DNA of 15,217 nt from CAVDRM01 sp963611355 (GCA_963611355.1 CAVDRM010000037.1:1-15217); one strand, 5' to 3'. Shown: positions 6,360-14,805, counted from the first letter of the stretch. Translations and numbers: made by a program. Notes: generated by a model not told the origin, from the letters alone.

Positions 6360-8906
6360 ATGCCCAGGGACACTTTTTTGATCGTAGACGGCAACAGCCT
6401 GATGCACAGGGCTTTTCATGCGCTGCCGGAGATGGACGCGGACGGCGTGCCGACCAATGCGATTCACGGCTTTTTCATGATGCTTTTCCGCGTGTTTGCC
6501 GATTATTCGCCGCGCTATTGCGCCGTGGCGTTTGACGAGCATGCGCCGACTTTCCGCCACACCGCGTACCCGGAATATAAGGCGGGAAGGCAGAAAACGC
6601 CGGATCCGCTTATTTCGCAGCTTCATTTAATCCGCTCCATCCTGCCCGCCCTGCACATTCCCGTGCTGACCTGCGCAGGGTATGAGGCGGACGATATTTT
6701 GGGCACGGTGTCCGCTTTATGTACGCAGCGGGGCGTTCAGACCATGCTGCTGACCGGCGACAGAGATGCCCTTCAGCTCGTCGGGAACGGTACGACGCTT
6801 TTATTCACGCGGCACGGCATTTCAGAGACCACGCTGTTTGACGCGCCCGCCGTCAAGGAATTTTTCGGCGTCACCCCCGATCAGGTGACGGATTTAAAGG
6901 GCTTGATGGGCGACAGCAGCGACAACATCAAAGGCGTGCCGGGCGTGGGTGAAAAGACCGCCGTGAAGCTGTTAACCGAATACGGCACGCTGGAAAACGT
7001 GCTGGCGCACGCGGGCGACATCAAGGGCAAATTGGGCGAAAAAATCAGGGACAACGAGGACTCCGCCCGCTTCTCCAAATATCTGGCGACGATTGCTACC
7101 AGCGTCCCCATTTCGCTAGATTTTTCCGAGTGTGTCACCGACAGGGGAGGGGACGGCATTCCCATGCTGCAAAAATACAAGCTGGCCGCCGTGGTGCGGC
7201 AGGCGCGGCGGCTGTGGCCGGACGCGCCCGCAGCGGAAGCGCCGGAAGCTCCCTTAACGGCTCGCCCGGAAGCCGAAATGCTGACTGCAAAAGAGGCTGT
7301 TTCACGCTTTATTTCGGATGCAGCGGATATGCCGCTTGCGCTCCATGTGACACCCACCCATCTTTCTTTGGCGACGGAAAGCCGTCTTGGGGTGGTCATC
7401 CTTTCTCAGGATTTGCTGAGCGAAGGACTGATGCCAAAGGAGGCGTGGGAAGCGCTGACTGCCGCTCTCCGCCGTCCGCTGATTGTCCATGACGGCAAGA
7501 CCCTTCTGCACACGCTGGACCGGCTTCGCCTGCCAAAGCCCGCCTTTGCATGGGACACCATGCTGGGGCAGTATCTCTTAAACCCGCAGGAGAAATCCTA
7601 TGCGCTGAGCGCCTTTGAAAAAGAGGATGCCTTCGGCGTGATGACGCTGTGCAGAAAGCAGCAGCCCGCGCTCAGGGAAAAGGGCATGGACGCGCTGATG
7701 CGGGATGTGGAAATGCCGCTGCTCACCGTGCTGTACGATATGGAAAACGCGGGCTTTCAGGTGGACGGGAAGGTGCTGGCAGCGCTGGGAGAAGAATATG
7801 TCAAAAAGGCGGAGCGGCTCAGGGAAGAGGTTTACACCCTCAGCGGCGTTCACGGCTTCAACATCAATTCCCCGCAGCAGCTCGGCAGGGTGCTGTTTGA
7901 AACGCTGGGGCTGAAGGCGGGCAAAAAGACGCAGCGCGGGTATTCCACGGACGCGGACACCTTGGAAGCGCTCACGGACGAACATCCCTGCATCGCGCCC
8001 ATCCTTGCCTATCGTTCCTATGTCAAATTCAACAGCACCTACATTGTGGCGCTGCAAAAAAAGGCGGATGCCTCCGGCCGCGTGCATACCTATTTTGACC
8101 AGACCGGCACGGCCACGGGACGGATTTCCTCCAGTGAGCCGAATCTGCAGAATATCCCCGTGCGCACGGAACCGGGGCGAGAAATCCGCAGGGCGTTTAT
8201 CGCCGCGCCGGGATATACCCTGGTGGACGCGGACTATTCGCAGATTGAGCTGCGCGTGCTGGCGCATATGAGCGGCGATGCCGCCATGACGGACGCCTTC
8301 AGCAAACATCAGGACATCCATACCCGCACGGCCTCCGAGGTCTACGATGTACCGATGGATGAGGTGACGCACGAGATGCGTTCCGCGTCCAAGGCGGTCA
8401 ATTTCGGCCTTGTCTACGGCATCAGCGAGTTCGGTCTGGCGCGGAATATCGGCATTTCCCGCAAGGAGGCGGGCGACTTTATCCGCCGCTATTTTGAGCG
8501 CTACCCGGGCGTGAAGCGCTTTATGGACGAGGCGAAGGAAAAAGGAAAGGCTCAGGGCTATGCCGTGACCCTGCTCGGCCGCCGCCGGATGCTGCCGGAG
8601 CTTCACTCCTCCAATGCCGCCGTGCGCGGCTTCGGCGAGCGCGTGGCCATGAATATGCCAGTGCAGGGAACGGCGGCGGACATCATCAAGGCCGCCATGG
8701 TCAAGGTGCACGAGGCGCTGAAAACGCGGTTTCCCAAGGCGCGGCTTATTTTGCAGGTGCATGACGAGCTGCTCATCGAAGCGCCTGATGATGAAGCGCA
8801 GGCCGTTGCGCGGCTGCTCAAGGACACGATGGAGCAGGTGGTCAAGCTGTCCGTGCCGCTGCTGGCCGAGGTGAAAACGGGAAAGAGCTGGTACGAAACG
8901 AAATGA
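6360..8906 (+). CDS. polA: DNA polymerase I (family A), proofreading site lost
   Basis: This 848-residue protein has the full DNA polymerase I layout. The 5' nuclease domain covers about 1-290, with FLIVDGNSLMHRAFHA at its start, GYEADDILG, LLTGDRDALQLV, GLMGDSSDNIKGVPGVGEKTA. An exonuclease-like domain lies at about 300-450. The polymerase domain carries motif A DADYSQIELRVLAHMSGD, motif B with RSASKAVNFGLVYGIS, and motif C QVHDELLIEA. In the middle domain the DxE exonuclease motif is replaced by LALHV and the other acidic sites are not visible, so proofreading is probably absent, as in Bacillus and Taq enzymes. The ATG at 6360 follows an AAGGAAGGG ribosome site. The frame extends upstream to 6252, but those residues do not fit the family. 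The gene overlaps coaE by 4 bases. It acts in Okazaki-fragment maturation and repair. Confidence 0.96.
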   Translation: MPRDTFLIVDGNSLMHRAFHALPEMDADGVPTNAIHGFFMMLFRVFADYSPRYCAVAFDEHAPTFRHTAYPEYKAGRQKTPDPLISQLHLIRSILPALHIPVLTCAGYEADDILGTVSALCTQRGVQTMLLTGDRDALQLVGNGTTLLFTRHGISETTLFDAPAVKEFFGVTPDQVTDLKGLMGDSSDNIKGVPGVGEKTAVKLLTEYGTLENVLAHAGDIKGKLGEKIRDNEDSARFSKYLATIATSVPISLDFSECVTDRGGDGIPMLQKYKLAAVVRQARRLWPDAPAAEAPEAPLTARPEAEMLTAKEAVSRFISDAADMPLALHVTPTHLSLATESRLGVVILSQDLLSEGLMPKEAWEALTAALRRPLIVHDGKTLLHTLDRLRLPKPAFAWDTMLGQYLLNPQEKSYALSAFEKEDAFGVMTLCRKQQPALREKGMDALMRDVEMPLLTVLYDMENAGFQVDGKVLAALGEEYVKKAERLREEVYTLSGVHGFNINSPQQLGRVLFETLGLKAGKKTQRGYSTDADTLEALTDEHPCIAPILAYRSYVKFNSTYIVALQKKADASGRVHTYFDQTGTATGRISSSEPNLQNIPVRTEPGREIRRAFIAAPGYTLVDADYSQIELRVLAHMSGDAAMTDAFSKHQDIHTRTASEVYDVPMDEVTHEMRSASKAVNFGLVYGISEFGLARNIGISRKEAGDFIRRYFERYPGVKRFMDEAKEKGKAQGYAVTLLGRRRMLPELHSSNAAVRGFGERVAMNMPVQGTAADIIKAAMVKVHEALKTRFPKARLILQVHDELLIEAPDDEAQAVARLLKDTMEQVVKLSVPLLAEVKTGKSWYETK

Positions 8907-9508
8907 TATACGTCATCGGGCTGACCGGCGGCATCTCCACGGGCAAGACGAACATTTCTTCGGCGCTCAGAGCCGTCGGCGCGTATGTCGTAGACGCGGA
9001 CTGCATCTCCCGTGCCCTGACGCAAAAAGGCGGCGCGGCGCTGCCCGCCATTCGCAAGGCATTCGGCGGCAGGGTCTTCGACGGCGGCGCGCTCGACAGG
9101 CGGGCGCTGGCGGACATCATCTTTGCGGACGAAGCAAGCCGCGAGATGCTCAACGCCATCCTGCATCCCATGATTTTTGAACGCATCAGGGCTGAAATCA
9201 AAAGCGCCGAACGGCAGGGATTTCCCGCTGTTATTTTGGATATACCGCTCTTGTATGAGACGGGCGGCGATAAGCTCTGCAATGAGGTATGGGTCTCCTA
9301 TGTGCCGCAGAGGGTGCAGATTAAACGCCTCTGTGAGCGGGACGGCATCACGCGGAGACAGGCGCTGCAAAAAATCAGAAGCCAAATGCCCGCCCTCCAA
9401 AAGAAGCGCCGCGCAGACCGCGTAATTGACACGGACGGCACGGCGGCAGAAAGCGCTGCCATCGCGCAAAGCATGTACTTGGAGACGCTTGAAAAAATTA
9501 AGCATTGA
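8903..9508 (+). CDS. coaE: Dephospho-CoA kinase
   Basis: This 201-residue P-loop kinase phosphorylates the 3' hydroxyl of dephospho-CoA in the last step of coenzyme A synthesis. It begins MIYVIGLTGGISTGKT, with Walker A at 9-16, the DAD substrate motif at 31-33, HPM near 88-90, and LDIPLLYE at 112-119, all typical of CoaE. The family usually has GGIGSGKS in the P-loop; here it is GGISTGKT, a tolerated change. The ATG overlaps the polA stop in an ATGA arrangement, so translation is coupled. polA-coaE is a common pair in Bacillota. Confidence 0.94.
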   Translation: MIYVIGLTGGISTGKTNISSALRAVGAYVVDADCISRALTQKGGAALPAIRKAFGGRVFDGGALDRRALADIIFADEASREMLNAILHPMIFERIRAEIKSAERQGFPAVILDIPLLYETGGDKLCNEVWVSYVPQRVQIKRLCERDGITRRQALQKIRSQMPALQKKRRADRVIDTDGTAAESAAIAQSMYLETLEKIKH

Positions 9509-9523
9509 TTTTTAAGGAGAAGT

Positions 9524-10282
9524 ATGTTGTCTCAAACGCCTTATTCCGGCTTTCAGCCCGCAGGGAAGCAGAAGGCCGAAGCCACCGCCCGCAGACGGCG
9601 CAGCAAGCGAAAGCAGGTCCGAATGCGCCTGTCCAAGGGACAGCTCATCGTGCTGGGCGTGCTGCTGCTGGCCGCTTTTGCGGCCTTGGCAGCGGACATC
9701 GTTTATTCGGCCAAGCTGTCCGATGTTGAAGCCAAGCACGCTCAGGAGCAGGCCGAGCTTGAGCGGCGCGTTTGGCGCACGACGGTCAAAAACCGCGACC
9801 TCATCACGAAGTATGCCGCGGAATACGCCGTGCATCCAGCATATATCGCCGCCATTATCCTGAATGAGAGCAGCTATGATCCGGATGCGCTGTCCTCCGT
9901 CGGCGCACGCGGGCTGATGCAGCTTCTGCCTTCCACCGGCGAATGGATTGCGCCCAAAATCGGCATCAGTGCGGGCGCGTATAACGATGACATGCTCTAT
10001 GACGAGGACATCAACGTCCACATGGGGACATGGTACATCAGCTATTTAAGCAAAAAGTACGACGGAGACCCGATTTTGATTGCCTGTGCCTATCACGCGG
10101 GCGCTGGCAATGTGGCCGGCTGGATAGAAAAATATTCATCGGACGGAAAGCACCTCACCTATGAACAGATCCCCTACGACAACACCCGCTCCTATGCCAG
10201 AAAGGTGGTCAATTCTTATGCGATCTACCTCACGTATTATTATCCGGATGAGCGCACTGATTCTGTGTCTGACGCTTCTTAA
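9524..10282 (+). CDS. Membrane-anchored lytic transglycosylase (SLT domain)
   Basis: This 252-residue protein has a cytoplasmic N-terminus rich in Arg/Lys (about 22-40), one membrane segment (about 41-60), a short helical stretch with charged heptads (65-95), and an extracellular goose-lysozyme-like SLT domain (about 92-240). The catalytic glutamate is E115 in NESSYDP, followed by GARGLMQLLPSTGEW (127-141) and AYHAGAGNV (189-197), the three classic SLT motifs. Such enzymes cleave the MurNAc-GlcNAc bond of peptidoglycan with formation of 1,6-anhydroMurNAc, for wall remodelling or turnover. An AAGGAGA ribosome site precedes the ATG at a short distance of about 4 bases; the next codon, TTG at 9527, is better spaced and could be the true start. 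Its last 65 bases also encode the start of the next gene. Confidence 0.9.
   Translation: MLSQTPYSGFQPAGKQKAEATARRRRSKRKQVRMRLSKGQLIVLGVLLLAAFAALAADIVYSAKLSDVEAKHAQEQAELERRVWRTTVKNRDLITKYAAEYAVHPAYIAAIILNESSYDPDALSSVGARGLMQLLPSTGEWIAPKIGISAGAYNDDMLYDEDINVHMGTWYISYLSKKYDGDPILIACAYHAGAGNVAGWIEKYSSDGKHLTYEQIPYDNTRSYARKVVNSYAIYLTYYYPDERTDSVSDAS
10202..10208 (+). promoter_or_regulatory. Ribosome-binding site inside the transglycosylase gene
   Basis: AAGGTGG differs from AAGGAGG by one base and lies 9 bases before the ATG at 10218. It supports this ATG over the ATG at 10248, which has no ribosome site, and over the upstream ATG at 10161, which would spoil the signal peptide. Confidence 0.55.
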
Positions 10283-11789
10283 TCCCTGCGCCCTCGCCGG
10301 CGAAATGGACAGCAGCCTGACGGTCGGCCTGATATCCGCCAAAACAACCGTCTTAAACCCCCTTCGCGCCGTGGAACGCGATTTTCAGTCTCTGACCGCC
10401 CTCATGTACGAAAGCCTTGTCACCCTGAACGACAGCTATGAGCCGGAGCCTTGTTTGGCTACCTCGTGGGACATCAGCGCCGATTATAAAACATGGACGT
10501 TTCATATCCGCACGGATGTCTTTTTCTCGGACGGAACACAGATGACCGCCTATGACGTGGCAGCGACCGTCACGGAGATTCTCCGCATGGCGGCGGACGA
10601 TACGGCGGACAATAAGGGTGTGTACGCCTCCCTTAAATACATCGTTTCCGGTGCGCAGGCGAACAACGCGACCGACCTTGTCATTAAGGCTGCCCGCCCG
10701 TATTACGGCTTCATTTACGCCATGACCTTTCCTGTTCTTCGCAGCGACCAAGTGGCCGCGGACAATCCCGTTGGCACGGGTCCTTACATGGCGGATGCTT
10801 TCAGTTCCACGGATTACCTCTATTTTTCGGTCAACCCTTATTGGTGGGGCGAAGAGCCGATGGTGCAGTCCGTCAGCGCCCTGTTTTATGCGACCAACCG
10901 CGAATTGACTTCCGCCTTTGAATATAACCGCGTGGACGCCATCATAACCCGCTCCGTCACTGCCGCGCAGTACCGCGCCGGCGTGAGCAGCGCGAACATC
11001 GACTACCGCACGCGCCAGCTTGAAACGCTTTTGTTCAACTTGAAGTCCTTTCCCTTGGAAAATCAGAACATCCGCTATGCCATCCGTTACGCTATTGACG
11101 TTAACCTGCTGGCCAACAACGTCTATTACGGCATGGTCTCCCGTACGGATACGCCCATGCCGATGGGTACATGGATGTACAATGACGGCACGGATACCTT
11201 GGGCGATGTCTACGCCTATGACCCCGAAAAGGCCAAGGCGCTTTTGGCCGCCGAGGGCTGGGCGGATTCCGACGGCGATGGCATATTGGACAAGGTGGTC
11301 AACGGCGCAAAGAAGAATTTGCAGCTCCGCCTGTTCGTCTATGAGGAGGCGGAAAACTCCGTGCGCGTGGAGGCGGCCAGCCAAATCAAGGATATGCTCA
11401 ATGCCGTAGGCATCGGCGTGTCCGTCAGCAACATGAGCTACGCCCGCGCCAAGGAGCGCCTGACCGCCGGAAATTTCGACCTGTGCTTGGCCGCCTTCCA
11501 GATGGACTCAGTACCGGACCCCGGTTTTCTGCTCATCGGCCCGAACACGGGCAACTACGGGCGCTACAAGTCCGAAATGATGAACAGCCTCTTCAAATCT
11601 CTTCGTTCCAGCACGACCAAGCAGAGCTATCAGAGCTGCCTGCACCAAATTCAGACGCTCTTCGCGCAGGACTGTCCCTTCATCTGCCTGTACTATCGCG
11701 GCGGCGCGGTGCTGACCAGAAAGGTATATACCAATGTCCGCGATGTCCGTGAGCCGGAGGTATTGAAGGGAATCGAGGAAATTCAGTAA
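10218..11789 (+). CDS. Peptide/nickel-type solute-binding protein (SBP family 5), secreted
   Basis: This protein is about 523 residues long and belongs to the extracellular solute-binding family 5 (OppA/DppA/NikA-like). The typical N-terminal block (LNPLRAV, SLTALMYESLV, CLATSWDIS, WTFHIRTDVFFSDGT, MTAYDVAAT) and later YWWGEEP, RYAIRYAIDVN, YDPEKAKALLAAEGW and TGNYGRYKS are all present. The start chosen gives a signal peptide with arginines (MRSTSRIIIR), a hydrophobic core (MSALILCLTLL) and ALA before the mature end GEMDSS. The only cysteine in the right place follows LNP, which is not a lipobox, so it is probably not a lipoprotein. It overlaps the transglycosylase gene by 65 bases in another frame. 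No permease or ATPase genes are adjacent, so the ligand and its transporter are unknown. Confidence 0.88.
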   Translation: MRSTSRIIIRMSALILCLTLLNPCALAGEMDSSLTVGLISAKTTVLNPLRAVERDFQSLTALMYESLVTLNDSYEPEPCLATSWDISADYKTWTFHIRTDVFFSDGTQMTAYDVAATVTEILRMAADDTADNKGVYASLKYIVSGAQANNATDLVIKAARPYYGFIYAMTFPVLRSDQVAADNPVGTGPYMADAFSSTDYLYFSVNPYWWGEEPMVQSVSALFYATNRELTSAFEYNRVDAIITRSVTAAQYRAGVSSANIDYRTRQLETLLFNLKSFPLENQNIRYAIRYAIDVNLLANNVYYGMVSRTDTPMPMGTWMYNDGTDTLGDVYAYDPEKAKALLAAEGWADSDGDGILDKVVNGAKKNLQLRLFVYEEAENSVRVEAASQIKDMLNAVGIGVSVSNMSYARAKERLTAGNFDLCLAAFQMDSVPDPGFLLIGPNTGNYGRYKSEMMNSLFKSLRSSTTKQSYQSCLHQIQTLFAQDCPFICLYYRGGAVLTRKVYTNVRDVREPEVLKGIEEIQ

Positions 11790-11851
11790 GCCGGAGAAAA
11801 CGCGGAAGACGGCGCTGTAAGGATTCGGAATGATAGATTTATCTTCGGCTT
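11788..11851 (+). terminator. Possible terminator after the solute-binding protein gene
   Basis: AAGCCGGAGA (11788-11797, overlapping the stop codon) pairs with TCTTCGGCTT (11842-11851) at 9 of 10 positions. A short T run (ATTTTT) follows a few bases later. The intervening 44 bases are long for an intrinsic terminator, so this is weak. Confidence 0.3.
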
Positions 11852-11866
11852 CTTCCCATTTTTCTA

Positions 11867-11895
11867 TGGACAACAGCCCGTTCTGCTGATATAAT
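11867..11895 (+). promoter_or_regulatory. Sigma-A promoter of nrdR
   Basis: TGGACA (11867-11872) and a perfect TATAAT (11890-11895) are 17 bases apart, and TGA just before the -10 makes it extended. Transcription would start near 11902, giving a leader of about 30 bases. No NrdR box was seen here, so there is no sign of self-regulation. Confidence 0.8.
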
Positions 11896-11931
11896 AGCGT
11901 TACAGCTATGCTTTTGAAGGATGTGCGTCCG

Positions 11932-12408
11932 ATGAAATGTCAGTTCTGCAACTGCGCGGACAGCCGCGTGGTGGACTCAAGACCAACCGATGACGGCAAC
12001 AGTATCCGCCGCCGCCGTGAATGCATCAATTGCGGCCGCCGCTTCACTACCTATGAAAAAATCGAGCAGCAGCAGCTTTTGGTCATTAAAAAAGACCAGT
12101 CACGGGAGCTGTTTGACCCGCAGAAGATTCGCAACGGCATCATCGCCGCCTGCCATAAGCGGCCCGTGTCCGCCGCCGAGATTGAAAAAATCGTCTCATC
12201 GGTGGAGCAACTCGCCTATAATTCTCTTCAGGAGGAGATTACCACCCGTCAGATCGGCGAATCGGTCATGGAATCGCTCAAAAAATTAGACGATGTCGCC
12301 TATATCCGTTTCGCCTCCGTCTACCGCCAGTTCACCGATCTTCCCACCTTCATGCAGGAAATGGCGCGGGTGCTGGAGGAAAGAACGGACGATAAAAAGC
12401 AGGATTGA
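11932..12408 (+). CDS. nrdR: Transcriptional repressor NrdR
   Basis: This 158-residue protein is full length for NrdR. The zinc ribbon has its four cysteines at C3, C6, C31 and C34 (MKCQFC and ECINCGRRF), and the DNA-contacting SRPTDDGNSIRRRRE stretch lies between them. The ATP-cone (about 46-136) senses ATP and dATP, and the protein then represses ribonucleotide reductase genes. The start ATG at 11932 gives the family N-terminus and has a GAAGGA site upstream. An in-frame ATG at 11908 would lack a ribosome site. It has its own promoter and is followed by a hairpin. No ribonucleotide reductase gene is in the window. Confidence 0.95.
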   Translation: MKCQFCNCADSRVVDSRPTDDGNSIRRRRECINCGRRFTTYEKIEQQQLLVIKKDQSRELFDPQKIRNGIIAACHKRPVSAAEIEKIVSSVEQLAYNSLQEEITTRQIGESVMESLKKLDDVAYIRFASVYRQFTDLPTFMQEMARVLEERTDDKKQD

Positions 12409-12417
12409 ATATGCTTT

Positions 12418-12444
12418 GGCAGTGCCACGCAAAAAGGCACTGCC
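12418..12444 (+). terminator. Hairpin between nrdR and cas3, probable nrdR terminator
   Basis: GGCAGTGCC (12418-12426) and GGCACTGCC (12436-12444) form a perfect 9-base stem with a 9-base loop rich in A. The bases after it (TTATGTTTATG) are only moderately T-rich, so termination may be partial. It ends 21 bases before the cas3 start, and no cas3 promoter is visible between. Confidence 0.6.
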
Positions 12445-12464
12445 TTATGTTTATGAGGAGTCAT

Positions 12465-14624
12465 ATGAAACGGCTTGCACACAAAAGTGAGGATGGAAGA
12501 TATCAGACGATTGCGGAGCATCTGGAGGGGACGGCGCGGCTCGCCGGGCAATTTGCTGCCGCCTTTGACGCGCAGCAGACCGCCGAGCTTGCGGGGATGC
12601 TGCATGACATCGGCAAATACAGCGATGCCTTCCAAAAGCGTTTGCTGAACGGCGGCATAAAGGTCGACCATTCCACGGCGGGGGCGCAGGCGGCTTATCA
12701 AAGAAAAAATTTCTACGCCGCGTTTGCCGTTGCAGGACATCACGCGGGGCTGCCGGACGGCGGAAACCGCAATGACAGCGCAGATGAAGGAACGCTCTTC
12801 GGTCGGCTGAAAAGAATCGTTGACGAATGTGCGGGATGGCAGAAGGAAATCACCCTGCCAAGCGCTGAGCTTCCCGCATGGCTTCGGCAGAGCAAAAGCC
12901 CGCTGACGCACGATTTTTTCATCCGTATGCTGTATTCCTGCCTGGTGGACGCTGATTTTATCGATACTGAGACCTTCATGAATAATACCCCTGCCCCGCG
13001 CGGTACGGGAGCGCCGCTGTCCGAGCTGGTCAAAAAGGTGCGGCAAAAAGCACAGGAATATCTCTCATGTTCGGAGGTTTCCGAGGTCGTGCAGCTTCGC
13101 AATCAGGTGCTGCGCGCCTGCATCGAACGCGGACGGGACGGGGGGCATGGGCTTTACAGCCTGACCGTTCCGACAGGCGGCGGAAAGACCTTTTCCTCGC
13201 TTGCCTTTGCGATGGAGCATGCCGCCGCGCAGCATATGGAGCGCATCGTTTATGTGATTCCCTACACCTCCATCATCGACCAGACCGTGCAGGTCTTTTC
13301 CGCGTTGTTGGGAGAGGAGAATGTTTTAGCGCATTATGCGGGCACGGAGTATAGGCTGAAGGATGAAGAAAGCCTGTCGCCCCAGCAATACCGGCAGCTT
13401 TTGGCCAGCGAAAACTGGGATGCGCCCATTGTGGTGACGACCGCCGTGCAGTTTTTCGAATCCATCTATGCGAATCGAAGCAGCAAATGCCGAAAGCTGC
13501 ATAACCTTGCTGGCAGCGTGATCATTTTTGATGAAGCGCAGACGCTGCCGAACGATTATCTGAAGCCCTGCATTTCGGCGATTGCGCAGCTCGTTTCGCA
13601 TTATCACGCGACAGCCGTTCTCTGCACTGCCACGCAGCCCGCGCTCGACGATATTTTTAGGGAATTTATCCCGCAGTGCGCCATATCGGAAGTTTTTCCG
13701 CACACCGCACACTTATATCAGGCGCTCAGGCGCACGACCCTGCGGGAGCTCGGCTGTATTTCAACGGACGCGCTGTGCGAACGGCTTTCGGAAGCGACGC
13801 AGGTGCTGTGCGTTGTCAACCTGCGCAAAACGGCGAAGGAAATCTTTGAGCGTCTTCCGAATGAGGGAAGCTACTGCTTGACGACCCTGCTCTGTGCGGC
13901 CGACCGCCGCATTCGGCTTAAAGAAATTCGGCGGCGGCTGAAGGACGGTCTACCCTGCCGCGTGGTGTCCACCTCGCTGATCGAAGCAGGTGTTGACGTG
14001 GACTTCCCGCTGGCATACCGGGAAGCGGCAGGCTTGGATTCGCTTCTCCAAACAGCGGGACGCTGCAACCGTGAAGGAAAACGCAGCGCGGAGAATAGTT
14101 TCGTTTACTGCTTCCGCTTAGAGGAAACCTCACCACCTCGAATGCTTCGGCAGAATGTTGATGCCACCGAGTTCGTCAGGCGTCACTTTGCACAGCCGGA
14201 CATACCGGAGGCTATCCAAGCGTATTTTCAGGAACTGCACGACAACAAAGGAAACGCAGCACTCGATCGAAAAAGAATTTTGGATGCCATTCGGCGCGGC
14301 ATAGACGGCTGTGCATTCCCCTTTGACCAAATTGCTCAGCAGTTCCGCCTGATTGAAACGCCGACCCGCACCGTTTATCTGCCCGTTGATGAGGGCATCG
14401 AATTATGCGAAAGGCTGCGCAGCGGCAAAATCAGCCGTGCCCTGCTGCGGCGGTTAGGCTTGTACAGTGTCGAGATTTATCATGACCGACTTGAAGAACT
14501 GATAAAGGCTGGAACGGTGGAGTACCTGCACGACGGTTTCTTCATTTTAAGCGATACAGCGGCATACAGCCGAAAAACGGGCTTGGACTTAAATCCGAAA
14601 GCAGGGGACAGCTTTTTCTTTTGA
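12465..14624 (+). CDS. cas3: Type I-C-like CRISPR helicase-nuclease Cas3
   Basis: This 719-residue protein looks complete. An N-terminal HD nuclease domain carries H19, HDIGK (47-51), the DHSTAGA block (68-74), GHHAG (91-95) and D162/D164. The superfamily 2 helicase follows, with Walker A VPTGGGKT (235-242), motif II DEAQ (356-359), motif III CTATQPA (387-393), LIEAGVDVDFPLA and motif VI QTAGRCNREG (529-538). Cas3 is recruited by Cascade bound to target DNA, then unwinds and degrades it. The HStAGA/DEAQ features and the YSRKTGL end best fit subtype I-C. I start at the ATG 12465 because GAGGAG (12455-12460) precedes it. A longer frame to 12405 has no such site and overlaps the nrdR end. No cas5, cas8, cas7, cas4, cas1, cas2 or repeats are present. 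Confidence 0.93.
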   Translation: MKRLAHKSEDGRYQTIAEHLEGTARLAGQFAAAFDAQQTAELAGMLHDIGKYSDAFQKRLLNGGIKVDHSTAGAQAAYQRKNFYAAFAVAGHHAGLPDGGNRNDSADEGTLFGRLKRIVDECAGWQKEITLPSAELPAWLRQSKSPLTHDFFIRMLYSCLVDADFIDTETFMNNTPAPRGTGAPLSELVKKVRQKAQEYLSCSEVSEVVQLRNQVLRACIERGRDGGHGLYSLTVPTGGGKTFSSLAFAMEHAAAQHMERIVYVIPYTSIIDQTVQVFSALLGEENVLAHYAGTEYRLKDEESLSPQQYRQLLASENWDAPIVVTTAVQFFESIYANRSSKCRKLHNLAGSVIIFDEAQTLPNDYLKPCISAIAQLVSHYHATAVLCTATQPALDDIFREFIPQCAISEVFPHTAHLYQALRRTTLRELGCISTDALCERLSEATQVLCVVNLRKTAKEIFERLPNEGSYCLTTLLCAADRRIRLKEIRRRLKDGLPCRVVSTSLIEAGVDVDFPLAYREAAGLDSLLQTAGRCNREGKRSAENSFVYCFRLEETSPPRMLRQNVDATEFVRRHFAQPDIPEAIQAYFQELHDNKGNAALDRKRILDAIRRGIDGCAFPFDQIAQQFRLIETPTRTVYLPVDEGIELCERLRSGKISRALLRRLGLYSVEIYHDRLEELIKAGTVEYLHDGFFILSDTAAYSRKTGLDLNPKAGDSFFF

Positions 14625-14702
14625 GGTATCGCCGTACAAATGTTTATATGAATTTAGACGATGGAAACACAAAGCCTTGAAATACAACGGTTTCAGAACT
14701 TT

Positions 14703-14722
14703 ACTGTACCAGAACTGTACCA
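14703..14722 (+). repeat. Tandem 11-base repeat, 1.8 copies
   Basis: ACTGTACCAGA (14703-14713) is followed directly by ACTGTACCA (14714-14722). It lies in the non-coding stretch after cas3, just before the large hairpin. Its role is unknown; a recombination scar or replication slippage are both possible. Confidence 0.75.
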
Positions 14723-14748
14723 ACAATCGCGACTGTAAATAATGCACG

Positions 14749-14805
14749 ATACGAAGTAAAAATAGGAGCTGCACTATTGCGGTAACTCCTATTTTTGTTT
14801 CGTAT
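14749..14805. terminator. Large bidirectional hairpin terminator downstream of cas3
   Basis: AAAAATAGGAG (14758-14768) and CTCCTATTTTT (14786-14796) pair perfectly around a 17-base loop. The pairing extends outward through ATACGAA and TTCGTAT with two G-T pairs, for about 20 paired bases. Plus-strand T runs follow (TTTTT, then TATTTTTT), so it should stop cas3 transcripts. The symmetry would let it act on the minus strand too. Confidence 0.75.

Noticed and set aside
7578..8762. Minus-strand open frame of about 394 codons opposite polA
   Set aside because: It is antisense to the conserved polymerase domain of polA and is explained by GC-rich codon use; its predicted protein shows no domain.
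10353..11384. Minus-strand open frame of about 343 codons opposite the solute-binding protein gene
   Set aside because: It is a shadow of a gene with clear family motifs, without a ribosome site or recognisable domains.
14625..14742. Programmed frameshift extending Cas3 by about 38 residues through the T-rich stop region
   Set aside because: A one-base shift near GCTTTTTCTTTTGAG opens the frame, but Cas3 already has a natural-looking end and the added residues match nothing I know.
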